Made by a program: the position numbers and the translations under genes. Shown here piece by piece: positions 1 through 14,257 of a stretch of DNA of 64,000 nt; position 1 is the first letter of the stretch; each line of letters begins with the position of its first letter. Below the pieces are notes generated by a model, which had not been told where the DNA came from, did not search any database, and was given only the letters and a program-made list of their open reading frames with translations. The stretch spans positions 94,322-158,321 of the forward strand of contig SIJG01000114.1 in the NCBI GenBank assembly GCA_023374025.1. The letters run 5' to 3'. Source of the DNA: Heterodera schachtii. Its lineage: Eukaryota; Nematoda; Chromadorea; Rhabditida; Heteroderidae.

Positions 1-2257
1 ACACTTTTCATTAAAATTTAAATCTTAAAATTAAATGAATAATTTTATTTGGACATTTTAAAGAAAAACTAAAAAAAACAAAATAAAAAAGACGAAAATA
101 AAATAAAATATGAGTAAAATAAAAGAGATGAATAATTTAAATAAAATTAATTAGTCAAAAAAAAATTGTTATAATATTTGAAAGGAAAATATTTTTCAAA
201 ATTAATAATTCATCTTATTTAATTCTATTTACTGGTCAATCAAGCAGTGAAGAATTATTCAGCGCAATCTACTATTTGGCACTTTTCGATATAAAAATAC
301 CCCTTTGTATAAATAAATGTGTAAATTAACAAAAAATATTAGAGTTAAAAAACGCCAAAAACTTAAGAAAAGAAATATTTTATTAATAAAAAAATTAAAA
401 TTAAAGTAAATGTCAAAAATTTAGCAAGAAAAATATTATTATTAGAAAAGTTTAATGGTTTTTTTAAAAACAAAATTAAGCGTTAAGAATTAATAAATAA
501 TGTAAAAATTTTTACCTTATTATCGAAAGAGGAAAAAAATAATATATAAAAATACGCAAAGAGAATAACATAAAATTTAATTGAACATTGTAAAAATACA
601 AAAATATAAAATAACACGATAAAATAGCGTAAATATAACAAATAGAAAAAAAAAAAATTAAAATTAGCAATAATATTTTATAAAAATGAAAAGATTACAA
701 ATAAATTGAACAAAATAAAACCAATTACAAATTCTCATTAAGACTGTCAATTAAAGCTAAAAATAATCATACATATTCACACCATCAGCTATAAAAATAT
801 ACTGAATAATTTTAATAATTTTTCCGGTATAAAAAAAATAAATATTAGTCATCATGAACTATCAAAATAATATATTTTGTAGCTTATTTTATGCTATATT
901 TTACAAAGTGGCTGGTAAATTAACAAAATTTAAAATTCATTTTCAGGCGTTATGCAAGCCAACGCAATATTAACTTTAATATCCCTTATTATCATTAGGA
1001 CTTGCTAAATAAATATGAACAAATTCTATAATTTTAAATAAAGAAATCAGCTATTTTAAATTAATTTTTTATAAATTATTTTCCATATTAAAATTAAAAA
1101 TGTTTATATTAAATTATTTATTTAAAAAATTGCGATAATAGAATCAAAAAATAAAAAATAATGATAATCATTTTCATACTATTCTATTTTGAAAATATCA
1201 ATTGAAGACATCAACTAAATCAAAAAATTTATATCCAAAAAACCATCGAAGTTATAAAATGATAAAAAAAAATAATAAAAAAATTATTGGTCTAACTAAT
1301 TAATTTATTTATAATTAAACACTTCCTCCCCCCCCCCCCCCCCCCTAAATAATTATTTCCAAGCTCTTATCAATACAAAAAAGGTGAAACAATCTATAGA
1401 AACATGAATTAATAATACAATATGCATATTTTAATTTTAATTGAACAAACAAATGAAAATAATCAAAAACAAGAATACGATCGCATAGAAAATTATTATT
1501 GGAACCAAGAGAATTATTTAATAAAATATAAAATATAAAAAATGAGAAGACAAAAAAAACATTTGAAAGTAATCAAATTTTAACAACGGAAAATTATAAC
1601 ATAATAATTTAATTGAAGAAAATTACCAACAATTAAAAATCGCTAAACAAAGCTAAATTTATAAACAAAATGCTTTTATTCTACCAAAATATAAAATATA
1701 CAAAAGTATCACAAAGGAAATAAATTTATTTAAATTCAATAACGAAAAACAGAAAGTTTTATTATATTCATACTTTGATATATCACTATAAAAAGCATAT
1801 CAATTTTTTTTCTATTTATGTAATAAAATAAAACCATTTAATTATAGCAAAAAGTTAGAAGTATAATAAAAAAAATATTTAAATTTTTTAAACTAAAAGT
1901 GGGATTATAAATAAATTAACCTATTTCAGATTAGAAGCAAACAACTAATTTGTAAGTGAGTAAATATACAAAATAATTAAACTAGTTTAAATAATTTAAA
2001 TTGTTTCGTATAAATAAATAAAGAGAGGACTATCCTCGCAACTCAACTTATGCAAATGCTTGTTCAACAAGTAAAAAAAAAAGATGAATAATAAAAGGAG
2101 AGAGAAAATGAAAATAAATAAATTTAAAAATTATTTTGATTTGTTTTAATTCGGTATATTCTTTTTAATAAAATATTTAAATAAGTTAATTAATTAATTC
2201 AATATTTAATTTAATTTAAACAAACAAATGAAAATAATCAAAAGTTAATTAATCCAT
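1..2257. other. AT-rich intergenic sequence, no gene seen
   Basis: Very AT-rich sequence with frequent stops in all frames and no convincing coding stretch. It contains an 18-base C run at 1328-1345, a potential G-quadruplex on the minus strand. A stretch near 1170-1270 recurs with modest divergence at about 12155-12240, so part of the region is old dispersed repeat. Confidence 0.7.
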
Positions 2258-2266
2258 AACAAAGAA

Positions 2267-2667
2267 GGGGTCAAGGCAGTTCGTACAATGGCGTTTCGTA
2301 CATTTTAAAATGGGAGTGGCCTTAACTTTTTTGTTGGCCAGTTAATTTCTTCAAAATTGGTATCATACAAAAGCTCTACGTGTTTGGAAGCTATTATTAA
2401 GCAGAAGCTAAGCGATTAATCAACTCTCCAAAAAGTTATGATTTATAAGACTTAAAAATCCAAGAAAATCCTAATTTTTTGTAAACTATGAATATTAACT
2501 TTTTGGTGAGATGATTAATCGCTTAGCTTCTGCTTAATGATAGCTTCTAAACACGTAGAGCTTTCGAATGATACCAATTTTGAAAAAATTAACTGACCAA
2601 CAAAAAAGTTATGGCCATTCCCATTTTAAATTGTACGAAGCGCCATTGTACGAACTGCTATTGACCC
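2267..2667. mobile_element. MULE-like foldback element with 9-bp target duplication
   Basis: The two halves are long inverted copies of each other. The left arm starts GGGGTCAAGGCAGTTCG and the reverse complement of the right end starts GGGTCAATAGCAGTTCG. The arms stay similar for about 180 bp each, including the word TTAAGCAGAAGCTAAGCG in both, with a short centre. The 9 bases AACAAAGAA flank it directly at 2258-2266 and 2668-2676. A 9-bp target duplication with long terminal inverted repeats is typical of Mutator-like foldback elements. There is no coding capacity, so it is non-autonomous. Arm divergence is a few percent by eye, suggesting moderate age. Confidence 0.82.
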
Positions 2668-2676
2668 AACAAAGAA

Positions 2677-5600
2677 TGGCGGACATAAAGAGAACATAAT
2701 TTGCTACAAATGCAAAAAACTCATGTCTCTGGGACTTTTGTGCTCAGTGAATTTACCTGTTCAATTTCGAACAGCAAAAAAGTACTGTAATTCAAGGCAT
2801 TTTACAGTAATTTTGGTGACTTCAACGATGATATGACATTACGCAAAAACGAAAAAATATTCTCTTTGGTGAATTTGCGTACGACACAGAATTACCATAC
2901 AAATTTTACACTCAAAAACATATTACAGACTAAATTATAGTCATTATTTTTTAATTTGAATTTTGTCATCACCAATAAAAGATTGGCACGATTAATTAAA
3001 ATCGCAACAAAGATTTAATGGGATAGAATAAGCACACAGATAAAACTATCACATATGATATATAACAAGGAAAATGTAGAAACTACGGCATTCTTATTAA
3101 AATCTGAATTTTTTATTTTTGTTGTTTTGATACAAAAACAAAAATTGACACAAAAAAAGTGAAGGGAATGAAACAGCGAAATGTCCGAAATTGGTTATTT
3201 GGCGAAATGAATGTTTTTGGCTTATGTAGTTGTTTCAGTTGGCAAAATGTAAAACACTAAATTTAAACAGCACAAAAATGAAATGATTCATAAAAAAACA
3301 TTTAATCAAACTGTGGCTCACCCACCGAGAGGAAATGATCTGACAACACATGATTATGAAATAAAAAGAGATAAAATTATTAAAATAATAAACAAAATTA
3401 AAAAACAAAATAATTAAAAATCACTGAGATTTTTTTTAATTAACATTTAAACATTAACCTCAAGAACGCATAAAAATGAAGAAACATACAGAATAAAAAA
3501 GTTTAATTAAGAAATTAAATTAAGTTAAATAATTATAAACCAAGCTCTTAATCAAATTGTATTTAACACTTTTTTTTCACATACATAATCATAATCAAAT
3601 TATTTATATGAAATATTATTTATCAACAAAGAGTAACCAATTTTTAGTTCGGAAAATTAGCAAATAGGATTTTATGAAAATTGTATATATTAAAAAGACT
3701 TTAATGAAATTATTGAAAAAATAATAAAAAATAAATTTAAGACTGAATAATAATAATTGGTGATAGGACTTTTTGGAATAAATATTCAAATATGCATCTT
3801 AAACAGGCCCAGAAAAATGCTCTTCAAATTATAAATAAATTAGCAATAAAGCATAATATAAAAAAAGTTATTCATAAATTAAACAAACAAATTAAAAATT
3901 AAAAAAAAAGTTTGGATGTAAAATATTAATAAAAATCAAGAAATAAACCAAATAAATACTTGAAACTATGAGAAATACTCAAAAATTTGTTAGATGATAA
4001 AAGCAAAAATTAAAATTTGTGTTTTTATGTTTATATGAGCCGCTCTAAATCATAAATTGTTCGGATAAATTGCTATTTTGGGCTTTTCTCGCAATAACTA
4101 AACTGCAGGAAAAATATGAAAAACAAAAAAATCCGTGGTCTAATAATAATAATTTTTATGAAGAAGAAGAAATAATGACTAATTTTATTAGGCTAACACT
4201 AATATAATAAATTTAAAAAACAAATTTAAAGAAAAAATAAAATCAGAAAAAAAACAAAAAGTTTAGAGATACAAAATAATTTATCCAACAAACATAGGCA
4301 AGAAGAAAATAAAGGTTGAATTATTTGAATTATGAAAGGAGACGAAAATTTAAAGTAAATATTAATTTATATAAAGCAATCAATTTATAAATTCGAAAAA
4401 TTCAAATTCTTTAATACATTTAGCTGTTTTTTAAAAGATAAATTAATATAAAAATAAAAAATTTTTTAACGTCAAAAAAGAATAAGTTAGTTAAAATTTT
4501 AAATTATCAATAAAAATGAAGAAACAGACATGAGTAAACTTGTATGTCTAATGTATTGTAATAAAAAATAGAAATTTATTCATTTTTTAAAGAGTAAAAC
4601 CATGGAAGCAATTAAATCGCAAGAACTAGGAACACTGATTCGAGATTGTTTAAATAAAAAATTAATACATAATACAATAACCAAGAAATTAAGCAACCAT
4701 AACGACTAATATAAATAAATTTATTTTTGACAAAAATCGTTTAAAATTGATTATAAAATAAAGGTTTCCATCAATAGAGCATACAAATAATATAAAAAAA
4801 TATTTGGATATTTTTATGAAAACAAAAAAAATGAAAAATCCATTACTTAATTCTATAAGCTTTCAAAAAATTCAGTCAAGGCAGTTTTTTAAATAATAAT
4901 GCTATAAAGTTGGAACTTCTCAAAACAGCTGGTGAGACAAATGTGCCACAAAAATTTTCATTTTGAATATATCTTAGGCATAATATATTTTTAACAATTT
5001 GTTTTTTTTTTGCGGATCCCGCATAATCCGTATTGCATTTTTTAGAAAAGCGCTTCGCAAAATTTATTTGAAAAGAATATAATCGTCAATAGGGATAATC
5101 CTAAAAAATAATTTTTTGGATATTTTATTAAATAATTTTAAAAATGCAAATTTCAATATTTAATTCTATTAAACATATTTATTAATTTAATGTTAAGTTA
5201 ATTCATCGCTAACAAATAAGTTCATCGGTCCGCAAATATCGGCCGGATAACTAAACAAATAAAACAATTTAAATGAAAAAATTTATTTTCTCATTTTATC
5301 ATAATAATTTTAAACAATTTTAACAGGATGTTAAAAAAATTTTAAATTCAGAAAATGGGACAAAAACTCGGTGAGCTAATTGATCACTTTCGAATGTTCC
5401 GAAACCAACCAGCAAAATGCCAAAATTTCTTACCAGTTTTTGACTTTTTGCTAGTTACCAAATTTGACGTAAAATAAAAAATTTTAAAAAATTATTTTTT
5501 CAGGAATTATTGAAAATGCGATGAAACATAAAATAATAAATACAAAAATTTCATAAAAATAAATTGCAATCATTTATCTAACATAAAATTTGATTAATCG

Positions 5601-7946
5601 ATAAAACAAATTTTAAACACAAATTTCAAAATACGCAATTACCATTAAAAATGTGCCTATTTTTTGAATTATTTTTAAAGTTTTTCATTGAATATTTTTT
5701 CAGTTATTGTGAAAATCAAACTCAATACAGAAATCCCAGTTCCGGGGTTTAATAAAATAATACTGACATTCTTTAACAAATAATTTAAATTCTTCTTGTT
5801 AAACACTTTTCTTATGAATATATAATAAAATAATTTATATTTTAAAATCAAACAAAAAATTTTTTCAAATTAATTGTTATTGTAAAAGTACTTTTAACTT
5901 ATAAATAATAAAATAATTCTAATTACTTTTATTTAAATTCATATTTGTAAATTTCTTAAATTAACGATTGTATTGCTCCCATTTTTCAAAGGCTCTAACT
6001 TTAACTTATTTGTTAGAGCTAATTTATTCTCAGAGCAATGTAAAAGTAATTGGTTTTCACAATAAATTAGTTGCTTTAACTTTTTAAAATAATAGGAATG
6101 AAAATTTTGATTTAAGTAAAATTAAATTTATAATAAATTTAAAAATGCTTATGCTTTTTGTTGTTTTTATTCATCTGAGATGAAGCCGGACTTCTCAGAA
6201 ATCGCTGGTGAGCCAAATGTGCCACAAACAGTTGCTTTCATTGAATAAAGTTTTGAGACCACTTTTAAAAATGTACTATTTTTTGAATCCAATTCCTTGT
6301 TTTAACCAATTATCTTCTTAATTGATTTTAAAAAACAGATAAAATAATTGTCAAATAAATTAATAAATATTTTTAATAAAATTATTCTGCGTACGAGCAA
6401 TTTGAAATATATTGTAAGTACAAATTTATATAATGACAAAAAGAAATTACTCTTTAAAAAGCGTCAAACCCTTGCTGTATTTCTTGAGAAACACTAAAAT
6501 ATAATGAAAAGATAAATTTTTTTGACCCAAAATTCTTGTTTAAACCAACGGTGTTCTTATTTAAAAAAGAATTTAAAATATTTATTTTTTAAAAATAAAC
6601 AATTTAAAAGATTAAAAAAAATATAATTATATGAAAACAAATATGATAATCATATTCAATTCTCATTGTTTAAAGGAATAAATTATAAAATTATTTAATT
6701 TTTAACATATTTTTATTTAATATTAGAAGTTTAATTTTTAATTGAACAAAATTTATTTAAAAAACCTAAATAAAAACTAAAACTGCTGGTAATGCATATG
6801 CAACTTCACCTTCAAACTTCCGAGAACGATAATTTTAATTATAGATTCATTTTTTAATGTATGAATTTTAAAAAAATTTTACCACTGCTTAAGTTGACAT
6901 TGACTTAATAATAAAGCATAAAAATATTATAAAATATAATTATAAAAGAGAGTGGATGACTGGCTACTTTAAAGAAGGCTTTTAGAAAAAAAAAATTAAT
7001 TTTTTTTACACCAAAAGGAAATAAATGTAAGATATTTTTAAATTTTTTAAATTAAATATAAAAGCAAAAATTAAATAAATATAATATTATATTATTGTTA
7101 ATGTTATTTTTTTGTCATTAATATCTATATAAAATATTTATTGCAAATATTTCTAATGAAATTATTTTAAAAATTTTGTCGGCAAATTTATTAAATATAA
7201 GAAAAGATAAATAGATAATTAAGCAACCTTATCAAAATTCGCCAACTACGTAGTTTCAGGAAAAGAAAATGAAATAATCTAAAATTCAAATACATATTAA
7301 AAAACCTGAAAAAACAAAAAGCATATAAAGGATGCGTAAAGAGTGAAATTAAAATAATTAAAATTAATAGTTTAAAATAATAATGTTTAATATAATTCTA
7401 ATGAAAAATATGAAGAAATAAACTTTAATATTTAAACTATGGAGCAAATTTAAATACTAAATTAAAATCCTAAAAAAATATTTTTCTATAACATTACTTT
7501 TGTATTTATAATTTAATAGCAAACGCGCAATTTTTTCAAAATTTTAGAATTAAATAAGTCCATAAATAAATATTAAATATATAACATATCCTATAGAAAC
7601 ATTATAAAAATATGTAATCCATTTACACAGAAAATTAGTCAAGTGCGCACCTGGACAAGTAAAAAAGATGTTTTATAATTTAAAATGAAAAAGTTAATTA
7701 ATTAAAAAAAATTTGTTTTGAAAAAAAAAACTTGGAAACAATGATATTAATACAAAATTAGAACAAATAAAACAAAACGAAATAACGAATTGATAAAAAC
7801 AAAAAAAGATACAAATATATTTCTGAAAAATAAAATAATTATTAAAACTAAGATTGTAAAAGGTCGTTAATCCTCAGTTTATGAGCCTTTCATGGATTGT
7901 AAAAAACGAAAAAAGCGCCAAATAAATCATTACAGAATAAAAAAAA
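2677..7946. other. AT-rich intergenic sequence with old dispersed repeats, no gene seen
   Basis: No gene is supported here. The stretch 2680-2880 is slightly less AT-rich but has no ORF beyond about 40 codons. A motif around CTGGTGAG-CAAATGTGCCAC occurs near 4930 and again near 6205. The segment 4160-4500 resembles both flanks of the hAT-like element at 48320-49621, so it is a diverged relative of that insertion locus without the element. Confidence 0.6.
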
Positions 7947-8885
7947 ATGCCAATGCATTTAAATAGAAAACAAAGGGACTTTCTTGTTTATTTATTTTAT
8001 TTATTTATTGAGTAACCACAAGATATTAAAAAGTATATTAAATGGTGCAAAAATAAAAATAAATTAAAAATAAACTAAAACAAAATAAAGTTCATAGAGT
8101 TGAAAAAAAGAGATTTTCTATATTTCAGTTTGTTATTGAGAAATAATTCGGCTGCTAAGGTGTGAGTACTAATATGGTTAATGTTCATTAAAATGATAAA
8201 TAAATAATACAAATTAAATGATGCTTTTTTACAATGAGAATTAATTTAGACTAACCCTTACCTAATTGTCCTTTCATTTTGATTAAGTGAAACAATTATA
8301 CATTTAATCTAAATTATTATTTAAAAAAATAACAATATTTGGTCACGATAATATAAGCTAGACTAAATTATTAAAGTTACATCAAATTAAATAAAAAAGG
8401 TAATTATAAAAAACAAACAATACAAATACTATGGTAGATAATAATATTATCAATCTTCATAAAATTGATAAATAAACATAACATAATTATATATTTATTT
8501 TGTTTAAATTATATTAATTAGAAAATAATGAGTGGAATAAAGAGAGAAAATAATTTAAATAAAAATTAATTTAATTTAAATCAATTATAAAATGTTTAAA
8601 CATTCTACTTGTAAATGCTGCTGTTTTTTTAAAACAGATTAAAACAAAATATATGCTAACAGTTAAATTCTAGCAGTGCAGCCATTTTTTGTGCCATGGT
8701 GTCCCTGGCGAGTTATGAATATGAAAAAATACCTTTTAATAAATATCTAAATTGAATAAAAACATTTATATATAAAGAAATGTAATAAATTTAACAAGAA
8801 ATATGCTAAAACTAATAAATTATTGATAATCTTATAATCCAGTGAGAAATAAAAAGAATTAAGTGTCTGAAAATTAAATCTAGTG
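7947..8885. repeat. Direct duplication, copy 1 (about 0.95 kb)
   Basis: Starts near the word TGCATTTAAATAGAAAAC and ends near AATTAAGTGTCTGAAAATT. The same order of words recurs in direct orientation at 9266-10240 with scattered substitutions and small indels. It holds the recognisable segment GCAGTGCAGCCAT followed by CCTGGCGAGTTATGAAT. No ORF supports a gene, so this is probably a decayed interspersed repeat or a local tandem duplication. Confidence 0.75.
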
Positions 8886-9265
8886 CGGAAATGTGTTCAG
8901 CAGCGCGATGGAAATGTAAGAAAAAATTTAAATAATGTAAAATGGACATATCTTTTCATGTTAAAAATTATTTAAATTTTTAAATAAAAAATCATTCTGC
9001 AAAATTATTTTAAATTTCCAATCAATAATAATTAGAAATAATAAATAAAAAATATTCAAATTTTTAAAAATTGTTGATAATTTTTAATTTATTTTCAAAA
9101 TTATTTTTTAATAAATTTTTAACACATTAAAAGTGACCCCAATGATCGCACCCCTTTTTCAAACATTTTTTTCTTATTTAATAATTCATAGCTAAGTGAT
9201 CACTTAAGAATGGCACAAAAAAGACACTATAAAAATGATAAAATATCATTATTAATAGAGAATAG

Positions 9266-10240
9266 CAATAATGCATTTAAATAGAAAACAAAGGGACTTT
9301 CTTATTTATTAATTTATTGAGTAACCATAACATATTAAAAAGTATATCAAAAATAAAAATAAAATCAAAAACACTTAATAAATAAAGTTCACAAAGTTGA
9401 AAAAAAGAGATTTTCTATTGTTTCAGTTTGTTATTGTGAAATAATTCGGCTGCTAAGGTGTGAATACTAATATGGTTAATGTACATTAAAGAGACAAATA
9501 AATGATACAAATTAAATAATCCCTTTTTTACAATGAGAATTATTTTACACTAACCCTTTCCTAATTGTCTTTCATTTTGATAAATTGAAACAATTATACA
9601 TTTAATTCCTTTCATTTTTATTAATTCAAAACAATTACATTTAATCTAAATATTATTTAAAAAATAAAACAATATTTTTATAAGTTAGACTAAATATTAA
9701 TGTTACATAAAACTAAATAAAAAATAATTATAAAAAATCTAACAATACAAAAACTATAGTAGATAATAATACTATCAATGTAGATGAAAATTGATGAATG
9801 AACCTAACATAATTATATATTTATTTGGTTTAAATCATATTAATTAGAAAAGAATGAGTGGAATAAAGAGAGAAAATAATTTAAATAAAAATAAATTTAA
9901 TTCAAAATAATTTATAATATTTTAAGGAAACAATTTTAAAATGTTAAACATTTTACTTGTAAATTTTGTTGTTTTTTAAAAACAGATTAAAATAAAAATA
10001 TATGCTAACAGTTAAATTCTAGCAGTGCAGCCATGTTGTGTGCCATGGTGCCCCTGGCGAGTTATGAATCTGAAAAAATACCTTTTAATAAATATGTAAA
10101 TTGAATAGAAACAATTATATATAAAAGAAATGTAACAAACTTGACAAAAAAATATTGCTAGAAACAATAAATTATTGATAATCTTTATAATCGAAAGAGA
10201 AATAAAAAGAATTAAGTGTCTGAAAATTAAATTTAGAAAA
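9266..10240. repeat. Direct duplication, copy 2 (about 0.97 kb)
   Basis: Second copy of the unit at 7947-8885, separated from it by about 380 bp of AT-rich sequence. Its 3' part continues into a segment (to about 10405) that also occurs at 54462-54870. The unit is therefore a dispersed family, not only a local duplication. No coding potential is seen. Confidence 0.75.
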
Positions 10241-10405
10241 AGCCTTTAAAAATGAAAATTTTTTAAAGCGATATTCCTGAGTTTATGATTAAAAAATAAC
10301 GACGCATATTTCAGATTCTTACTGTTATAATCTAACAAAATATATTTTTGCAATTATAAAATGGCATTGAATTAATTTAAAAAATTATTTTGATTTGAAA
10401 ATTTT

Positions 10406-12437
10406 TTTATCAAATATCCATACAAAATTTAGAACAAATAAATTTAAAACAAAAAAAAAAGCTGAAAAAAAAGAACAGAATTAATTTCTTAATAATCTTC
10501 GATTTATAGTGAGTGACATAAATATTTTAAAAGTAAATTTAAGAAATATTTAAGCTTACCAATTATATTTAAATGAATTTATCCCCAAAAAATATCTAAT
10601 CCAAGAACGGCAAATAATTAATTGAAAACTTGATAAAAATTTATTTAATAAATCTAAGGAAAAATTAAAAATATCATAAAAACAATAATCGAATTAGTAA
10701 ATGACAATATTAAACAAAAAAAAAATATAACTAAGTAAACCTTCAGTATTTTCTCGAACTTTAATAATACATTAAATAACAACTATTAACAATTCAATAT
10801 TTTTCAATAGAAATAAAATTTTATAATGAAAGGAAACGAAATGATTTAATATTTTATTTTGAAAGCTTTTGACAAAATAAATTATAAAATTAAATTTATA
10901 ATTTGACTATTGAATATAAAAGACTATTTTTGCGGTTGGATTGCCTATGCTTTATAATAGCGCGATTTGTGGACCCAAATGTTGATTTTTAAAACAAAGC
11001 TTATATATACTTAATATTAAAAACATACCTTTTTAATTAATTTATTTATTTATGATGCTTCAAAAATCGGAAACTTTTAATGGGAAGTTTTGGAACATTA
11101 GCTTATTAAAAATCACGGTTGACACTCAGTTGGCAAAACCGGATTTTGGCATGCTGTTTCGCTCCGGCATATTTCAACAAAAAATTATAAGACCGGGAGC
11201 GGATAAATGTTGCACATGTTTACTAATTTATTTTATAAAAAATTTGATAATGGTTGAAAAGGTTGAATTGCCAAATATTTTTGACAGATTGTCTTTGGTA
11301 AAAATATTTATTCAAAAAAATAAATAAAATAATTATGCATTGATATTTCTAATTCAAATTTAACTAATAAAAAAATAATTTTTATAAGAAAAAGATTATT
11401 CTTTTATTCAATGAGGAAACTGTTTTTTATAAGGAGTATTAAAACAACAATTTAAAGATGCTGAATAAATTAATAACAAAAAACAATAATTTTCTAAAAG
11501 CATTTTCTTAAGCTAACGCTGCTTGAGCTACTGTCCGGAAAGCCATTGATGCCGAACAATAAGAAATTATTGTGAAATTTTACATATTAAAAATCTAAAA
11601 AAATTGAAAAAATAAGCAGTGGCAAAAAAAATTGTAAAAAAGTAGCCCTCAAATTCATTCTTAATTAAATGTTTTTTAATTTTTCATATAATTTTAAAAA
11701 TAATAACTAATGTTTTTTATGAATTTATTATTAAAATCATTTTGTCTTACACAATGAATTTGTAACAAATCTTAAGAATTTATAGATATATTTATATTAA
11801 TACGCATTTCATTCATCAAAAACCGCAAAAATATTATATGACTTCCATTAGAAAATCTAAATCTAAATGCGGAAGAAATAGAAAATAAATATACATACCA
11901 ATTGAAATTAAAATAGAAAAAGAAACTATAATTATTATCACATAATTAATTATCTACTGAAATTTTATATTTTATAAATTTTTAAGTTGAATTAAAAACT
12001 TAAATTCAATTAAAATACATTTTCATAAAAATTGATTTAAATTTCTATAAATTAATTGCATTAAAGAAAAAAAGATAATATTACGAAAAAAAGAATTTAT
12101 TACTTTAATTATAAAAAAATATTGAATTGATAAACAAACAATTTTGGCACATTTTTCAATGCTATTCTATTTGAAAATATCAACTGAAGACATTAACTAA
12201 ATCAAAAAATTTTATATCCAAAAAAATTATCGAAGTTTTAAATACTAAAAAAATATATAATAAAACTTATTGGTCTAAGTTTAAAATAAAGTTTTTTAAA
12301 CCTGAGGAAAAAAATATTCTGTATTATTATGAAAAACACATGCGCAATATAAACTTAATTAAACCACCTAAATACATTCAATAATTCTTTGATTTTATTT
12401 TTGTAGCGATCGAGATAGTGCAAATAAAAATAGAAAA
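10406..12437. other. AT-rich intergenic sequence, one unsupported short ORF
   Basis: Mostly AT-rich sequence. A 91-codon ORF at 11052-11327 (+) is somewhat less AT-rich, but it has no recognisable domain and no splice context, so I do not call it a gene. A segment at about 11508-11560 (GCTTGAGCTAC ... TTGATGCCGAACA) recurs in diverged form near 59395-59440, which marks it as dispersed repeat. Confidence 0.55.
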
Positions 12438-13757
12438 AATTATCATTTAATTATTATTCTATATAAAAAAAGAATGCATTTACAGTAAAAGTTAAAATCA
12501 TAATTTTATTTTAATAGAAATTGAGTAAACTATTAAAGAATAAAGCGGACATTGACGAAATTAGAAAAACGGTTATGGCCTAAAAAACTTAAAAAATATT
12601 TCAACTTAAATAAATTTGAATTTATCTTATAAAAAGATCAAAAATAAAATTATATACAAAGATTATTAATTAAAACAATACGAAAAATATTAGTTAAATT
12701 CAAAGAATAATTATATTTAAAGAAAATTTGTTAAGTTGCAAATTTATTAAAGAAAAGAATTTTAATAAAATAATTTTTTGTTAATAATTGTAACTTTTTG
12801 TCTTTTAAATCATATTTTTATTTCTATGAATTTATTCAATATTTTAAAATTTTCACTTAAAAAGTAAATTTAACTAGAACAGACAAATTAAAAGTTATAA
12901 TTCAAGGAAATAAAAATATTTAAATTTATAAGGCATATAAATTGAGCAAAAAAAAAAATTAGATTAAAAATAAATAATAAAAAAAAATTTTCGAAATATT
13001 TTTTATTTTTTCCCGAAATTAATAAGCTTTAAACAACTGATATTATAAACTTCAATAATTTACAACATTGTTCTATTATAAACATATTTAACTTATTTTG
13101 AATACCAAATTTCGAATCGTTCTATTTTTTTACTATTTTCATTTAATATTTCTGCTAAAAAATATAATGAAAAATTGTTTGACGTTAATTAAAAAGTAAG
13201 TGTCCTGTTAATATTTTTTGTTAATGTTAAAAAGCAAAATAAAACGAATTAGAAATAACTAATTTAATCAATCAATCAATTAATTAATTAATTTAATTTA
13301 TCAAGCAAATAATTAATTGAAATAAATAAATTAATTAATGAATCATAATATATTTTTAAAAATTTAATCATAATTGAACTCTTACACGTAACTAAAATTC
13401 CCAGAAAATTTAATTAAAAATAAAATCTTATTTTTTAGTATCCGAAAAGAATAGTGAAAATTGACCATGGACAAGAGAAATTCAAATAATTGATTCTATT
13501 AAACGAGAAAATAAAAAATTCTGAGAAGATTAAATATATTTAAAAAATAAAGTATTTTGAATTTTGCCAATTAAAATTATATAAATTCCGAAGAAATTAA
13601 TTTTAAATTCATTGTTCATTTAAAAAATATATTTTAAAGAAAATTTAATTTAGGAATTATTAAAATTTACATATTTTATTAACAAAAATAAAATTTAAAT
13701 AACAAACAACTAAAAATTTCTATAAATCTATCACTAATGGACAGATACTCGAGATTC
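12438..13757. repeat. Long direct repeat, copy A, left border of the gene island
   Basis: This 1,320-bp segment matches 18032-19351 at a constant offset of 5,594 bp, so there are no net indels. The only difference I noticed is G versus A near 13303/18897. The two copies flank the only gene-bearing segment directly. Upstream of copy A lies ATCGAGATAGTGCAAATAA, which matches the upstream flank of the third copy at 20310. The repeat itself is AT-rich and has no ORF. Confidence 0.93.
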
Positions 13758-14257
13758 CTTTTTAAGCAAGCCAAAAAGTTTAGGCTTAACTTTTTAGTGA
13801 AAATTCAATCACTCATTTTTCGAGTAGTGATCGGGTGAGGAAGAGCTGCACTGAACCAACACAGCACAACCCATGCCCACTTCAATAACATTTGGCGCAA
13901 ATTACGCATTTTTAGCCAAATAACAATTGAAGCATTGTTTTAGATCAATTAGGGACCGAAATTCTTTACCGTTTCCACAAAATTTTCAGAATTTTACCCC
14001 GGCGGCGCCTGTCCGCACCAGTCAGGGATTTGTGCCGACGCCCTCAAAAATTTTGGAGACATGCTTGGCTGTCTTCAATTTTCCAAAATTTGTATTTCTG
14101 TTTTAAAAGTGTATGTTTTGCCATTGACTCAGTAAAATACTCACTAATAAAAATATAGTTAAGCAGAATTTTATTTATTTTTTTAGTTTTAATTTTGAAC
14201 AAAACTTTTTGTTCAAGTTCAATCTATACAATAACAAAAGTCATAAACAAAATTCAT
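13758..14257. other. Left end of the gene island; 3' flank of the Treslin-like gene
   Basis: Base composition shifts abruptly here from extreme AT to mixed sequence, right after the repeat word CTCGAGATTC. Near 13997-14019 it contains a decayed form of the window's GC-rich hairpin motif (CCCCGGCGGCGCCTGTC). No ORF is convincing. Confidence 0.6.
14170..14179 (-). terminator. Putative polyadenylation signal of the Treslin-like gene
   Basis: Read on the minus strand, two overlapping AATAAA hexamers lie about 80-90 nt downstream of the TAA stop at 14258-14260. AATAAA occurs often by chance in DNA this AT-rich. Only the spacing to the stop codon makes this plausible. Confidence 0.35.

Noticed and set aside
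11052..11327. 91-codon plus-strand ORF as a gene
   Set aside because: No domain, no splice or promoter context, and adjacent sequence belongs to dispersed AT-rich repeats. An ORF of this length occurs by chance.
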